A stretch of DNA of 7,984 nucleotides from Treponema sp. (GTDB taxonomy: Bacteria; Spirochaetota; Spirochaetia; Treponematales; Breznakiellaceae): positions 1-7,984 of the forward strand of contig JAIRXN010000110.1 of the NCBI GenBank assembly GCA_031268245.1, read 5' to 3'. The notes beneath the pieces were generated by a model. That model was given only the letters and a program-made list of their open reading frames with translations, was not told the origin of the DNA and did no database searches. Positions 1-5,882 of this stretch are shown piece after piece (position 1 is the first letter of the stretch; each line of letters opens with the position of its first letter). Position numbers and translations under genes: made by a program.

Positions 1-2
1 CG

Positions 3-539
3 CTTGTCAATGCACAGATAAAACGGGGCCAAAAGTGGGACAAGATCCATGCGGTGGTAAGTATTATCATCAGTGAGCATGCCCTTACGGACGAGGAAGA
101 GTACCTCAATTATTACGAACTGAACAATGTAAAAAGCGGAAAAGTGTTTACAGATCTTCTGAATCTGGTTATAATCAATCTTGATAAAGTGCCTGGAGAG
201 GATGATGGAAGGGCGGTGTGGCCCTGGCTCAAGTTTATGAAAAGCAGGGGCGGAGAGAACCTGGAACATCTGGGAAGGAGAAATGAGGAGTTAGATATGG
301 CGATATCAATGTTAAACGTGTTAAAACTGCCGGGGTATTTACATGAGATGGCGGAATACCGGGAGATACGGCGCCGTGATGAAGCGGCGAGGGAGTCATA
401 TTTAATCAGAACAAGCCGTGAGAAAGGGCTTGAGGAAGGCCGTGAGGAAACCGTCCGCAAAATGAAGCTCAAAGGCTATCCCCTGGACGAGATCGCCGAT
501 ATTACAGGTTTCTCCCCGGATCAAATCGCCCGGTTATAG
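3..539 (+). CDS. Rpn-family recombination-promoting nuclease / putative transposase, C-terminal part (5' end outside window)
   Basis: The frame is open from the left edge to a TAG stop, so the real start lies upstream; the GTG at 54 is internal. The 178 visible residues begin LVNAQIKRGQKWDKIHAVVS, followed by an IIIS strand and the NYYELNN segment. This resembles the middle of PD-(D/E)XK transposase/Rpn proteins (PDDEXK_2 type), where a Q-K-G-x-x-Y/W-x-x-L/I-x-x-V pattern follows the nuclease core. The catalytic D...D/E-x-K residues would be upstream and cannot be checked. The C-terminus has the usual charged repeat (GLEEGREE) and a short helix-turn-helix-like end (LDEIADITGFSPDQIARL), as in many Rpn tails. 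These proteins cut DNA and promote recombination; they are often multicopy in treponemes and variably degraded. No frameshift is visible. Family call is fairly sure; activity is unknown. Confidence 0.8.
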   Translation, partial: LVNAQIKRGQKWDKIHAVVSIIISEHALTDEEEYLNYYELNNVKSGKVFTDLLNLVIINLDKVPGEDDGRAVWPWLKFMKSRGGENLEHLGRRNEELDMAISMLNVLKLPGYLHEMAEYREIRRRDEAARESYLIRTSREKGLEEGREETVRKMKLKGYPLDEIADITGFSPDQIARL

Positions 540-579
540 TATGTAAACGCACATGGGATGTTACCTTGTATCCTTCTTC

Positions 580-608
580 TTGTTTATTCAGGATATAAAA
601 GGTACAAT
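580..608 (+). promoter_or_regulatory. Sigma70-type promoter of the lipoprotein gene
   Basis: A -35 box TTGTTT (580-585) and a -10 box TACAAT (603-608) are separated by exactly 17 bases. The expected transcription start is about 615, which is the A of the lipoprotein ATG, so the message would be leaderless. Boxes are read by eye; no transcript evidence is available. Confidence 0.55.
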
Positions 609-614
609 AACGAA

Positions 615-1592
615 ATGAAAGCACTATTTTCTTACACACGCGCAAACGTACATGCGTATGCACCGATTGCGGCGGTTTTTTTATTGATTTTGCCGGTTTT
701 AAGCGCCTGTTATACGATTCCGGACAGCAAGAAGTACCCCAATATGGTGGCCAATGTAGATCCTATCCCTACCGGTACCATTCGGGTGCAAATTGATAAG
801 CCGTTCATGAACGGGCTCCAGACACGGGATATTGAAACCGTATTTGAACCCCGGGAGAATGCCGTTTACCTTCAGTTTACCTATCAAACGGTGTTCTACC
901 GCCAGTATTGGTCTCAGGATGCCAGGGCCGCCTTTGCGGAAGCGGTAAAAAACTACAAGCAGGACTTTAATGACCGGGCGCTGGCCAAGCGGGGGAAGCA
1001 GCGGGCTTACGGCAAGGTAAGGGGGAAGGCGGTATTTTCTTCCCTTCAAGTGTCCATCAGCGAGCGTTATACTTCAGAGCCGCAGATCGATCTGGGCTAT
1101 GTTTTCAAGCGGGATAGTCCCTATTTCCAGGTGCTCATGCTCAAGGCCAATGCGGATGTTTCGACCAGGGACAAGGCCACTCTTTCCTCTCTTCGTATCC
1201 CTTTGTATCTTACCATTGCCCAGGCGGAGGAGCTTGCCGGCATATTTGACCAAGGTCAGCTTATGGGGCTTCTCGGCGAGAGGGGGGACGACGGCATGTA
1301 TCAGGTTGAGCGGGACGAGTACCAGGCCAGGGAAGCAGCCGGTTCAAAGGGTGGTTTTTCCGCATGGTTCGATAATCTTAAGGATTCCGCGGCCGGTACG
1401 GTGGACAGTTTACGGGGCGGCAGTTCCGGCCCCGCGGAGGGAGACAGTTATAACACGCCTGCTCCCGCGGCTTCCGGGCCGCCTCCGGAACCTGTACGGG
1501 ATAGTGTTCCGGAAACTCCGGCCGAACCGCAGCAGGATGTTCAGGAGTTTTCCCCATCCGAGCCCCCTGTGGCGGAGGAAAGTATCGAGTAA
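615..1592 (+). CDS. Predicted lipoprotein of unknown function with Pro/Glu/Ser-rich tail
   Basis: This 325-residue protein has a lipoprotein signal peptide: a charged start, a hydrophobic stretch at about residues 17-29 and a lipobox L-S-A-C with the acylated cysteine at residue 32. It is therefore predicted to be anchored to a membrane by signal peptidase II processing. The body (about 35-250) looks like a mixed alpha/beta globular domain with aromatic-rich strands (YLQFTYQTVFYRQYW) and a lysine/arginine-rich middle. From about residue 268 to the end it is low complexity, rich in Pro, Glu, Ser and Ala. I do not recognise a family. An in-frame ATG at 558 would add 19 residues, but 615 is preferred: it gives a standard signal peptide and the -10 box at 603-608 would lie inside the longer version. 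No Shine-Dalgarno precedes 615. The gene stands alone, bounded by its own promoter and a terminator at its stop codon. Confidence 0.8.
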   Translation: MKALFSYTRANVHAYAPIAAVFLLILPVLSACYTIPDSKKYPNMVANVDPIPTGTIRVQIDKPFMNGLQTRDIETVFEPRENAVYLQFTYQTVFYRQYWSQDARAAFAEAVKNYKQDFNDRALAKRGKQRAYGKVRGKAVFSSLQVSISERYTSEPQIDLGYVFKRDSPYFQVLMLKANADVSTRDKATLSSLRIPLYLTIAQAEELAGIFDQGQLMGLLGERGDDGMYQVERDEYQAREAAGSKGGFSAWFDNLKDSAAGTVDSLRGGSSGPAEGDSYNTPAPAASGPPPEPVRDSVPETPAEPQQDVQEFSPSEPPVAEESIE

Positions 1593-1619
1593 CGGGGTAG
1601 TTTCCTACACGCCGTTTTT
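1591..1619 (+). terminator. Rho-independent terminator of the lipoprotein gene
   Basis: Outer arms AACGG (1591-1595) and CCGTT (1612-1616) pair. Inside, GTAG (1597-1600) pairs with CTAC (1605-1608) around a TTTC loop, with small bulges between. A run of five T (1615-1619) follows. The left arm begins within the TAA stop (1590-1592). The hairpin also covers the -35 region of the carD promoter. Confidence 0.6.
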
Positions 1620-1629
1620 GTGCTATACT
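1601..1629 (+). promoter_or_regulatory. Extended -10 promoter of the carD-ispD-ispF-nth operon
   Basis: The -10 box TATACT (1624-1629) is preceded by TG one base upstream (1621-1622), the extended -10 form. The -35 region, 17 bases upstream, is poor (TTTCCT, 1601-1606). The -10 box ends seven bases before the carD ATG, so transcription should start at or next to the initiation codon. An operon led by an RNA polymerase-stabilising factor could feed back on its own weak-35 promoter, but that is inference. Confidence 0.55.
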
Positions 1630-1636
1630 TATCCTA

Positions 1637-2146
1637 ATGAGTGATGCTGTAGCAACAAAACCTGTTTTTGCCGTAGATCAGCGAGTCGTGTATCCCAGCC
1701 AGGGTGTCGGAAGGATTACCGCTATCGACGAACGGGACTTCAAGAGCGAAAAGGTTCTCTATTACGTTATTTATATCGAAGTTACGGATATGACCATCAT
1801 GGTTCCGGTGAATAACGCCGAAGGCTTGGGTATCCGTCCGATTGTTGACAGTGATATGGCCCAGGAGGCTCTGGATCTTATCGGGCAGGATTATGACCCG
1901 ATCCCTTCGGACTGGAAGCTTCGCTATCAGATGAATCTGGATCTCTTGAAGAAGGGGAGTGTAAAGGACATTGCATCCATTGTCCGTTCCCTTTACCACC
2001 GGAGCAAGGTCAAAGAATTGCCGATTCTGGAACGGAAGCTCTACGATTCCGCGCTTAAGCTTTTAGAGGACGAGGTGTCTTTTTCTCTCCATAAAACACG
2101 GGAAGAGGTGGAAAATTTGATCTTTACCCGTCTGGAGTCAAAATAA
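1637..2146 (+). CDS. carD: CarD/CdnL family RNA polymerase-binding transcriptional regulator
   Basis: The 169-residue length fits CarD/CdnL proteins (about 160-170). The N-terminal RNA polymerase-interaction (Tudor-like, TRCF-related) domain shows the family pattern: F11, then VVYPSQGVGRI at 17-27, a beta-rich stretch YYVIYIEV and the MVPV motif near 55-58. The C-terminal helical DNA-binding domain contains the conserved tryptophan (W93), an RYQMNLDLLKKGS helix and the LPILERKLYDSALKLL helix. In characterised members the N-domain binds the beta subunit and the tryptophan wedges at the upstream edge of the transcription bubble, stabilising open complexes, notably at rRNA promoters. It is cytoplasmic and probably broad in effect. 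No Shine-Dalgarno lies before the ATG; the 20 bases upstream are the promoter itself. It is first in an operon with ispD, whose start overlaps its TAA. Confidence 0.93.
   Translation: MSDAVATKPVFAVDQRVVYPSQGVGRITAIDERDFKSEKVLYYVIYIEVTDMTIMVPVNNAEGLGIRPIVDSDMAQEALDLIGQDYDPIPSDWKLRYQMNLDLLKKGSVKDIASIVRSLYHRSKVKELPILERKLYDSALKLLEDEVSFSLHKTREEVENLIFTRLESK
2134..2137 (+). promoter_or_regulatory. Ribosome binding site supporting an ATA start for ispD
   Basis: GGAG at 2134-2137, inside the last codons of carD, lies five bases before the ATA at 2143-2145. This is ideal spacing for initiation there and much too far from the ATG at 2200. It is the main local evidence for the non-standard start. Confidence 0.5.
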
Positions 2147-2847
2147 CGCCGAAAGGCCGCTTTGCCGCGGTTGTCTGTGCCGCCGGGCATTCGCTCAGAA
2201 TGGGGGGCCGGAAAAAGGAGTATCTCCTTCTGCCCGGCAGCCGGCAAACGGTTCTTGGCGCATCGGTAGCCGCCTTTGCCGGCCTTCCGGACTTTAGCCT
2301 TATCGCAATTACCGTTCCTCTCTCTCCTGATATGGGGGAAATGGCGGCCCGTGAGGCGCTTCCCAAAGAATTATTTTCCGCAGGCAAGCCTCTTCTTGCC
2401 TTTGTACCGGGAGGGAAAAACCGGCGCGCCTCGGTCTACCATGCCCTGAATCTTTTGGCCGCTTATCCGGTGGAATATGTGCTTATTCATGACGGCGCCC
2501 GGCCCTGGGTAAGCGCTTCCCTTATCAGAAGTGTTATGGAGGCCGTTCCTGTCCATGGGGCGGCCCTTCCGGTTCTTCCCCTGACCGATACCCCTAAAGA
2601 GCTTGATGGAAAGGGTTTTGTAAAAAGGCATCTGCTGCGTTCTCTGACCGGGGTTGCTCAAACTCCCCAGGGTTTCCGTTTCCCTGACATACTCGAAGCT
2701 CACAAAAAGGCTGCGGAAAAAGAAACTGCCGAAGGCAGGGAGTATACTGATGATGCGGAAATTTGGGCGGAATTTTGCGGCCCTGTTGCGGCGCTGAGCG
2801 GAGAAGCGGCCAACAAAAAAATAACCTTCCCGGAGGATCTGGCCTGA
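2143..2847 (+). CDS. ispD: 2-C-methyl-D-erythritol 4-phosphate cytidylyltransferase (IspD), probable ATA start
   Basis: IspD transfers CMP from CTP to MEP, the third step of the MEP isoprenoid pathway, in the cytoplasm. Counted from ATA 2143 it has 234 residues, near the usual 225-240. It has the N-terminal CTP-binding motif AAVVCAAGHSLRMGG (8-22), then K25, the DGARP motif (117-121), TDTPK (148-152), AQTPQGF (172-178), YTDD (201-204) and the substrate-binding NKKIT...PEDL end (from 224). The first ATG (2200) falls inside the motif at its RMG and would remove the AAGxSxR loop. Upstream the frame stays open to TAA at 2092 but holds no ATG, GTG, TTG or CTG. ATA 2143 overlaps the carD stop as ATAA and has GGAG five bases before it; ACG 2146 is the other option. 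H16 replaces the usual small residue of AAG[S/G]xS. Function is sure; the start is inferred. Confidence 0.9.
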   Translation: MTPKGRFAAVVCAAGHSLRMGGRKKEYLLLPGSRQTVLGASVAAFAGLPDFSLIAITVPLSPDMGEMAAREALPKELFSAGKPLLAFVPGGKNRRASVYHALNLLAAYPVEYVLIHDGARPWVSASLIRSVMEAVPVHGAALPVLPLTDTPKELDGKGFVKRHLLRSLTGVAQTPQGFRFPDILEAHKKAAEKETAEGREYTDDAEIWAEFCGPVAALSGEAANKKITFPEDLA

Positions 2848-2849
2848 AC

Positions 2850-3335
2850 ATGATACGGATAGGTATTGGAAAGGATCTGCACCGCCTGATCAAGGGGAGA
2901 TCTTTTTTGCTGGGCGGTGTGGACTTGCCTTCCGAAAGAGGGGAACTGGGCCACTCCGATGGTGATGTATTGGCTCATGCGGTAACCGATGCTGTTTTAG
3001 GCGCCGCAGGTCTGGGAGATATAGGGACTCTCTTTCCTTCTTCCGATCCCGCATGGAAGGATGCCGATTCCATGGAATTGCTGCGTTCCGCCTGGGCTCT
3101 TGTCCGGGAGGCAGGCTACGTTCTCTCCAATCTGGACTGTATCGTTACCTGTGAAAAGCCGAAAATTCTTCCCTACCGGGATTTGATCCGTTCCTCCCTG
3201 GCAGCCGCGCTGGATGCGCCCCTGGAAGCTGTTTTTGTCAAAGGCAAGACCGCCGAAGGGCTGGGCCCGGTAGGGGAAGGCAAAGCGGTGGAAGCCGAAG
3301 CCGTATGCCTGTTGAAGGGAGGAACGCAATGCTGA
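2850..3335 (+). CDS. ispF: 2-C-methyl-D-erythritol 2,4-cyclodiphosphate synthase (IspF)
   Basis: IspF forms the cyclic diphosphate MEcPP with release of CMP, two steps after IspD in the MEP pathway. The 161-residue length is typical (about 157-162). The start MIRIGIGKDLHRL carries zinc ligands D9 and H11; H43 in the block LGHSDGDVLAHAVTDA (33-48) is the third. LGDIGTLFP and the late segment KGKTAEGLGPVGEGKAVEAEAV match the family's substrate loop and its T-x-E-x-L-G motif. The usual x-DVH is DLH here. Family members act as trimers with active sites at subunit interfaces. The ATG lies two bases after the ispD stop; GGAGGA (2832-2837) is 12 bases upstream, a long spacing. An in-frame ATG at 2763 lies inside ispD and would add a meaningless extension. 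ispD and ispF are separate frames here, although fused IspDF enzymes exist in several bacteria. Confidence 0.95.
   Translation: MIRIGIGKDLHRLIKGRSFLLGGVDLPSERGELGHSDGDVLAHAVTDAVLGAAGLGDIGTLFPSSDPAWKDADSMELLRSAWALVREAGYVLSNLDCIVTCEKPKILPYRDLIRSSLAAALDAPLEAVFVKGKTAEGLGPVGEGKAVEAEAVCLLKGGTQC
3316..3323 (+). promoter_or_regulatory. Strong ribosome binding site deciding the nth start
   Basis: AGGGAGGA lies five bases before ATG 3329. It argues against the in-frame ATG at 3305, which has no such site and would add eight residues absent from typical family members. Confidence 0.65.
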
Positions 3336-3988
3336 ACAGGGAATGGGATGCCGTCGTCAAAAGCCTTGAAAGGTGGCGGGAAGGACTTGGAGATCCTTCG
3401 GTAACCATGGTGGCGGAACGCTACAGGCGGAGTCCATGGGCGGTGCTGGTATCCACCATCCTGAGCCTGCGAACCAAGGATGAAGTTACCCTTGCCGCTT
3501 CCAAACGGCTTCTGGAAAAGGCCCCAGATCCCAAAAGCCTCCGGGCTCTCGGCGAAGATGAGATAGCCCGTCTTTCATACCCCGCAGGTTTCTACCGAAC
3601 CAAGGCCCGCAATTTGAAGGCGATTGCAGAACTCCTTCTGGAGCAATATGACGATAAGGTTCCCGCAGATATGGAAAAACTTTTGGCCTTTCCCGGAGTG
3701 GGACGGAAGACGGCAAATCTTGTACTGGTTGAAGCCTTTGGGCTTCCCGGCCTCTGTGTGGATACTCATGTTCACCGCATCAGCAACCGTGCCGGCTGGG
3801 TGGAAACCAAAACGCCTGAAGAAACGGAAATGGAACTGCGGCGGACTCTGCCGCAAAAATACTGGAAAGACATCAATCCCCTGCTCGTGCTTTACGGTCA
3901 GCAGCTCTGCCGTCCCCTGAGCCCCTTCTGTTCTGCCTGTGTAATAAAAAACCACTGCAGACAAGATGGAGTAGGAAAAACACGGTAG
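3329..3988 (+). CDS. nth: Endonuclease III (DNA glycosylase/AP lyase)
   Basis: This base-excision repair enzyme removes oxidised pyrimidines and cuts at the abasic site. The 219 residues match the usual 210-220. The helix-hairpin-helix is LLAFPGVGRKTANLVL (118-133) with catalytic K127; the catalytic aspartate is D145 in VDTHVHR. The C-terminal [4Fe-4S] ligands C194, C201, C204 and C210 have the canonical C-x6-C-x2-C-x5-C spacing. The DNA-intercalating loop reads ILSLRTKDE (44-52), with Arg where E. coli Nth has Gln (SAQATD); similar R-T-x-D versions occur in archaeal and other deep-branching homologues. The ATG overlaps the ispF stop by seven bases (ATGCTGA), so translation is probably coupled. 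It ends the carD operon. No convincing terminator follows on the plus strand. Specificity could be broader than E. coli Nth. Confidence 0.95.
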   Translation: MLNREWDAVVKSLERWREGLGDPSVTMVAERYRRSPWAVLVSTILSLRTKDEVTLAASKRLLEKAPDPKSLRALGEDEIARLSYPAGFYRTKARNLKAIAELLLEQYDDKVPADMEKLLAFPGVGRKTANLVLVEAFGLPGLCVDTHVHRISNRAGWVETKTPEETEMELRRTLPQKYWKDINPLLVLYGQQLCRPLSPFCSACVIKNHCRQDGVGKTR

Positions 3989-4018
3989 TTCGATTGGTTG
4001 TTACAAATCCGTTATAGT
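3989..4018 (+). promoter_or_regulatory. Possible orphan promoter between nth and the oppA-like gene
   Basis: TATAGT (4013-4018) is a good -10 box. The best -35, TTCGAT (3989-3994) at 18 bases, is weak. It would start a plus-strand RNA at about 4025 running into the antisense strand of the oppA-like gene. No clear gene lies downstream, so this may be chance. Confidence 0.25.
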
Positions 4019-4058
4019 GCGGACACAATAGAGATCACGGGGATTTACCTCAGGCTGT

Positions 4059-4091
4059 AAAAAGGCCGCCGGAAGACTCAATGCCCGCCTT
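4059..4091 (-). terminator. Probable terminator of the minus-strand operon
   Basis: Read on the minus strand, AAGGC (4091-4087) pairs with GCCTT (4066-4062) around a GC-rich interior with only partial further pairing. It ends in five T (4063-4059). It lies 33 bases beyond the oppA-like stop. The stem is short, hence moderate confidence. Confidence 0.4.
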
Positions 4092-4123
4092 ATCACCTTT
4101 GCGGAGACGAATAGCAGTTTAGT

Positions 4124-5881
4124 TCATTTTGCCATTGCCACGCCGGGCAGAGGTCTGTAGGACTTGAAGGAAAGGTATCTGAATGGATGTATATCCAGGG
4201 GATTGGGAAACCAGCCGTCAATTTCATCCAGATCGATGATGTTCATGGCAGGGCTGTAGGATATGGGAAGCACGGAGCCTCTGTCCAGAAGCAGTTTTTC
4301 CGCCGCGGCAAGGGTTTCCATGCGCTCCTCTCCCTCTTCGGCCATGGAACGCTCCATGAGTTCCTCATAGTCGGTATCGTTTAAGCGGGCATCGTTCAGG
4401 TTGGAGTCCCGCCGCCACATCTGCAGAAAGGTGTAGGGGTCTGCAAAGTCGCCTATCCAGGTGGAGGAACCGATCTCGTAGTTCCCGCTTTTCAGGGACT
4501 GCCAGTACTGCGCATAGGGAATTACCTCTACCCGGACAGGGATTCCCAGTTGTTCTTTCCAGGTTTGGGCCATAATGCCTCCAATCCGGGCGGCCTCCTG
4601 GGAAGGGGTAATGCGTATCACCAGTTCCGGAAGGCCCTTGCCTTCGGAATAGCCCGCATCGGAGAGGAGCTTCCTGCTTTCTTCCAGATTGGCTTCGGTA
4701 ATGCCCTCCAGCTTGGGGTAACCGGGCAGGGGGAAGATTAAGGTTTTCGCAGGGAGCCAGGAACCTCCGCGGATCTCCGTCCAGGGGAGGGCCAGTGTCA
4801 GGGCCCGGCGTATGCGGTGATCATCCCAGGGTTTGCGGGTCTGGCGGAAGAAATAGTAGTGGGTGGCAAACATGGGATTTACCCGGATACCGCTCCGGTC
4901 GGTAAGAGTCTCCAGATCTACGTCCCCGCTCACCCAGCGGGCCTCGCCGGAATTCCAGAGGTTCGAAGCTTCTTCGCCGGTTTCCGCAAAGCGGATACGG
5001 ATACGGTTAAGGGCTATCCGCCGGGCATCCCAGTAATGCGGATTTTTTTCAAGAACAAGTTCCGTATCATCCAGCTTTTCTACCTTGAAAGGGCCGTTTG
5101 AAAGAGGGGCTTCGGAAAGCCAGTTATCCCTGTTTATCATGGAAGGATGGATGGGGCTGAACGAATGATGACAGAGCATGCTGGAAAAAAAGGAAGCCGG
5201 AGAATTGAGACGGACTACCAGGGTATTGTCATCCGGAGTCTCTATACCTACTTTTTCAGGATCCCTTAAAAGTCCGGTACGGTAATCTTTGGCGCCTTCA
5301 ATAATGTCAAAGAGGGAAGAATAGGGGGATTCCCGAACCGGTTCCAGCAGGGAAAGCCAGGCATTACGGAAATCCTGAGCCCTGAGCGGATCCCCGTTCC
5401 AGTAGCGGGAGTCTTTACGGATACTGAATGTCCACTGCTTCTTGTCTTCCGAAAGTTCCCATTTTTCCGCCGCTGCGAGTACCGGCTCCATGGTAAGGGG
5501 ATGGTATGAAAAGAGACCCTCATAGATGCCTGTATAAAGCTGGGCTTCGCCTGCAAGGTAGGATTTCCTGAAATCCAGTTCCAGTTCTCCCTTGCTGAAG
5601 ACTACGGTAAGTTCATCCCGGACAATGGAACGGGGCCGGGTTTCCGCATAGCCGGGGCCTTCAATATCCGGGCCCGGTTGAGGAGCAAGAGGGGAAGTTT
5701 TATCTCCGTTGGACTCCCGCTCCCCGGCTGAGCTTCCACGTTCTTCCGGTATCTGTCCGGAGAGGGGTTCAGGGCTGTTTTTGCAGCCAGTAACAGCAAG
5801 AAAGACGAGGATTAGAGCCAAAGCCCTTACTTTGGGCAATGCTGAAGGCGGGACTTCAAACAGCCCCGGGGCATGAAGCAT
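4124..5881 (-). CDS. Oligopeptide-binding (SBP family 5, OppA-like) lipoprotein, orphan
   Basis: This is a 585-residue extracytoplasmic solute-binding protein. Its signal peptide ends in a V-T-G-C lipobox (Cys33), followed by a disordered Ser/Pro/Glu-rich linker (about 34-88). The SBP_bac_5 fold then shows LYTGIYEGLFSYHP (115-128), the segment AEKWELSEDKKQWTFSIRKD (138-157), YWNGDPLRAQDF, LSNGPFKVEKL, NPHYWDA and the signature STWIGDFADPYTFLQMW (473-489). These proteins capture peptides for an ABC importer (OppBCDF), but no permease or ATPase gene is nearby. It could serve transporters encoded elsewhere, or sense peptides. Start ATG 5881 lies one base after the stop of the upstream gene, with AGGAG at 5892-5888 six bases before it, so the two are co-transcribed. 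The N-terminal region before the hydrophobic core (MLHAPGLFEVPPSALPKVR) is somewhat long. Family is sure; ligand is unknown. Confidence 0.9.
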   Translation of the reverse strand: MLHAPGLFEVPPSALPKVRALALILVFLAVTGCKNSPEPLSGQIPEERGSSAGERESNGDKTSPLAPQPGPDIEGPGYAETRPRSIVRDELTVVFSKGELELDFRKSYLAGEAQLYTGIYEGLFSYHPLTMEPVLAAAEKWELSEDKKQWTFSIRKDSRYWNGDPLRAQDFRNAWLSLLEPVRESPYSSLFDIIEGAKDYRTGLLRDPEKVGIETPDDNTLVVRLNSPASFFSSMLCHHSFSPIHPSMINRDNWLSEAPLSNGPFKVEKLDDTELVLEKNPHYWDARRIALNRIRIRFAETGEEASNLWNSGEARWVSGDVDLETLTDRSGIRVNPMFATHYYFFRQTRKPWDDHRIRRALTLALPWTEIRGGSWLPAKTLIFPLPGYPKLEGITEANLEESRKLLSDAGYSEGKGLPELVIRITPSQEAARIGGIMAQTWKEQLGIPVRVEVIPYAQYWQSLKSGNYEIGSSTWIGDFADPYTFLQMWRRDSNLNDARLNDTDYEELMERSMAEEGEERMETLAAAEKLLLDRGSVLPISYSPAMNIIDLDEIDGWFPNPLDIHPFRYLSFKSYRPLPGVAMAK

Positions 5882-5882
5882 A

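Noticed and set aside
54..539. A complete gene starting at GTG 54
   Set aside because: The frame and family similarity continue upstream to the window edge, so this is a 5'-partial gene.
1..539. An active mobile element at the left edge
   Set aside because: Only an Rpn-type C-terminus is visible. There are no terminal inverted repeats, target duplications or integrase.
1099..1644. A 181-codon plus-strand frame overlapping the lipoprotein gene
   Set aside because: The translation is Arg/Pro/Ser-rich and without motifs, it overlaps a terminator and the carD start, and it has no start signal.
2200..2847. ispD starting at ATG 2200
   Set aside because: This start removes the conserved CTP-binding loop and has no ribosome binding site at proper spacing.
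2763..2849. ispF starting at ATG 2763
   Set aside because: It would add 29 residues read from inside ispD, ahead of a perfect family N-terminus at 2850.
4021..4123. 6S RNA, SRP RNA or tmRNA in the spacer after nth
   Set aside because: I looked for the conserved SRP RNA loop, the long 6S-like closing stem and tRNA-like ends, and none is present.
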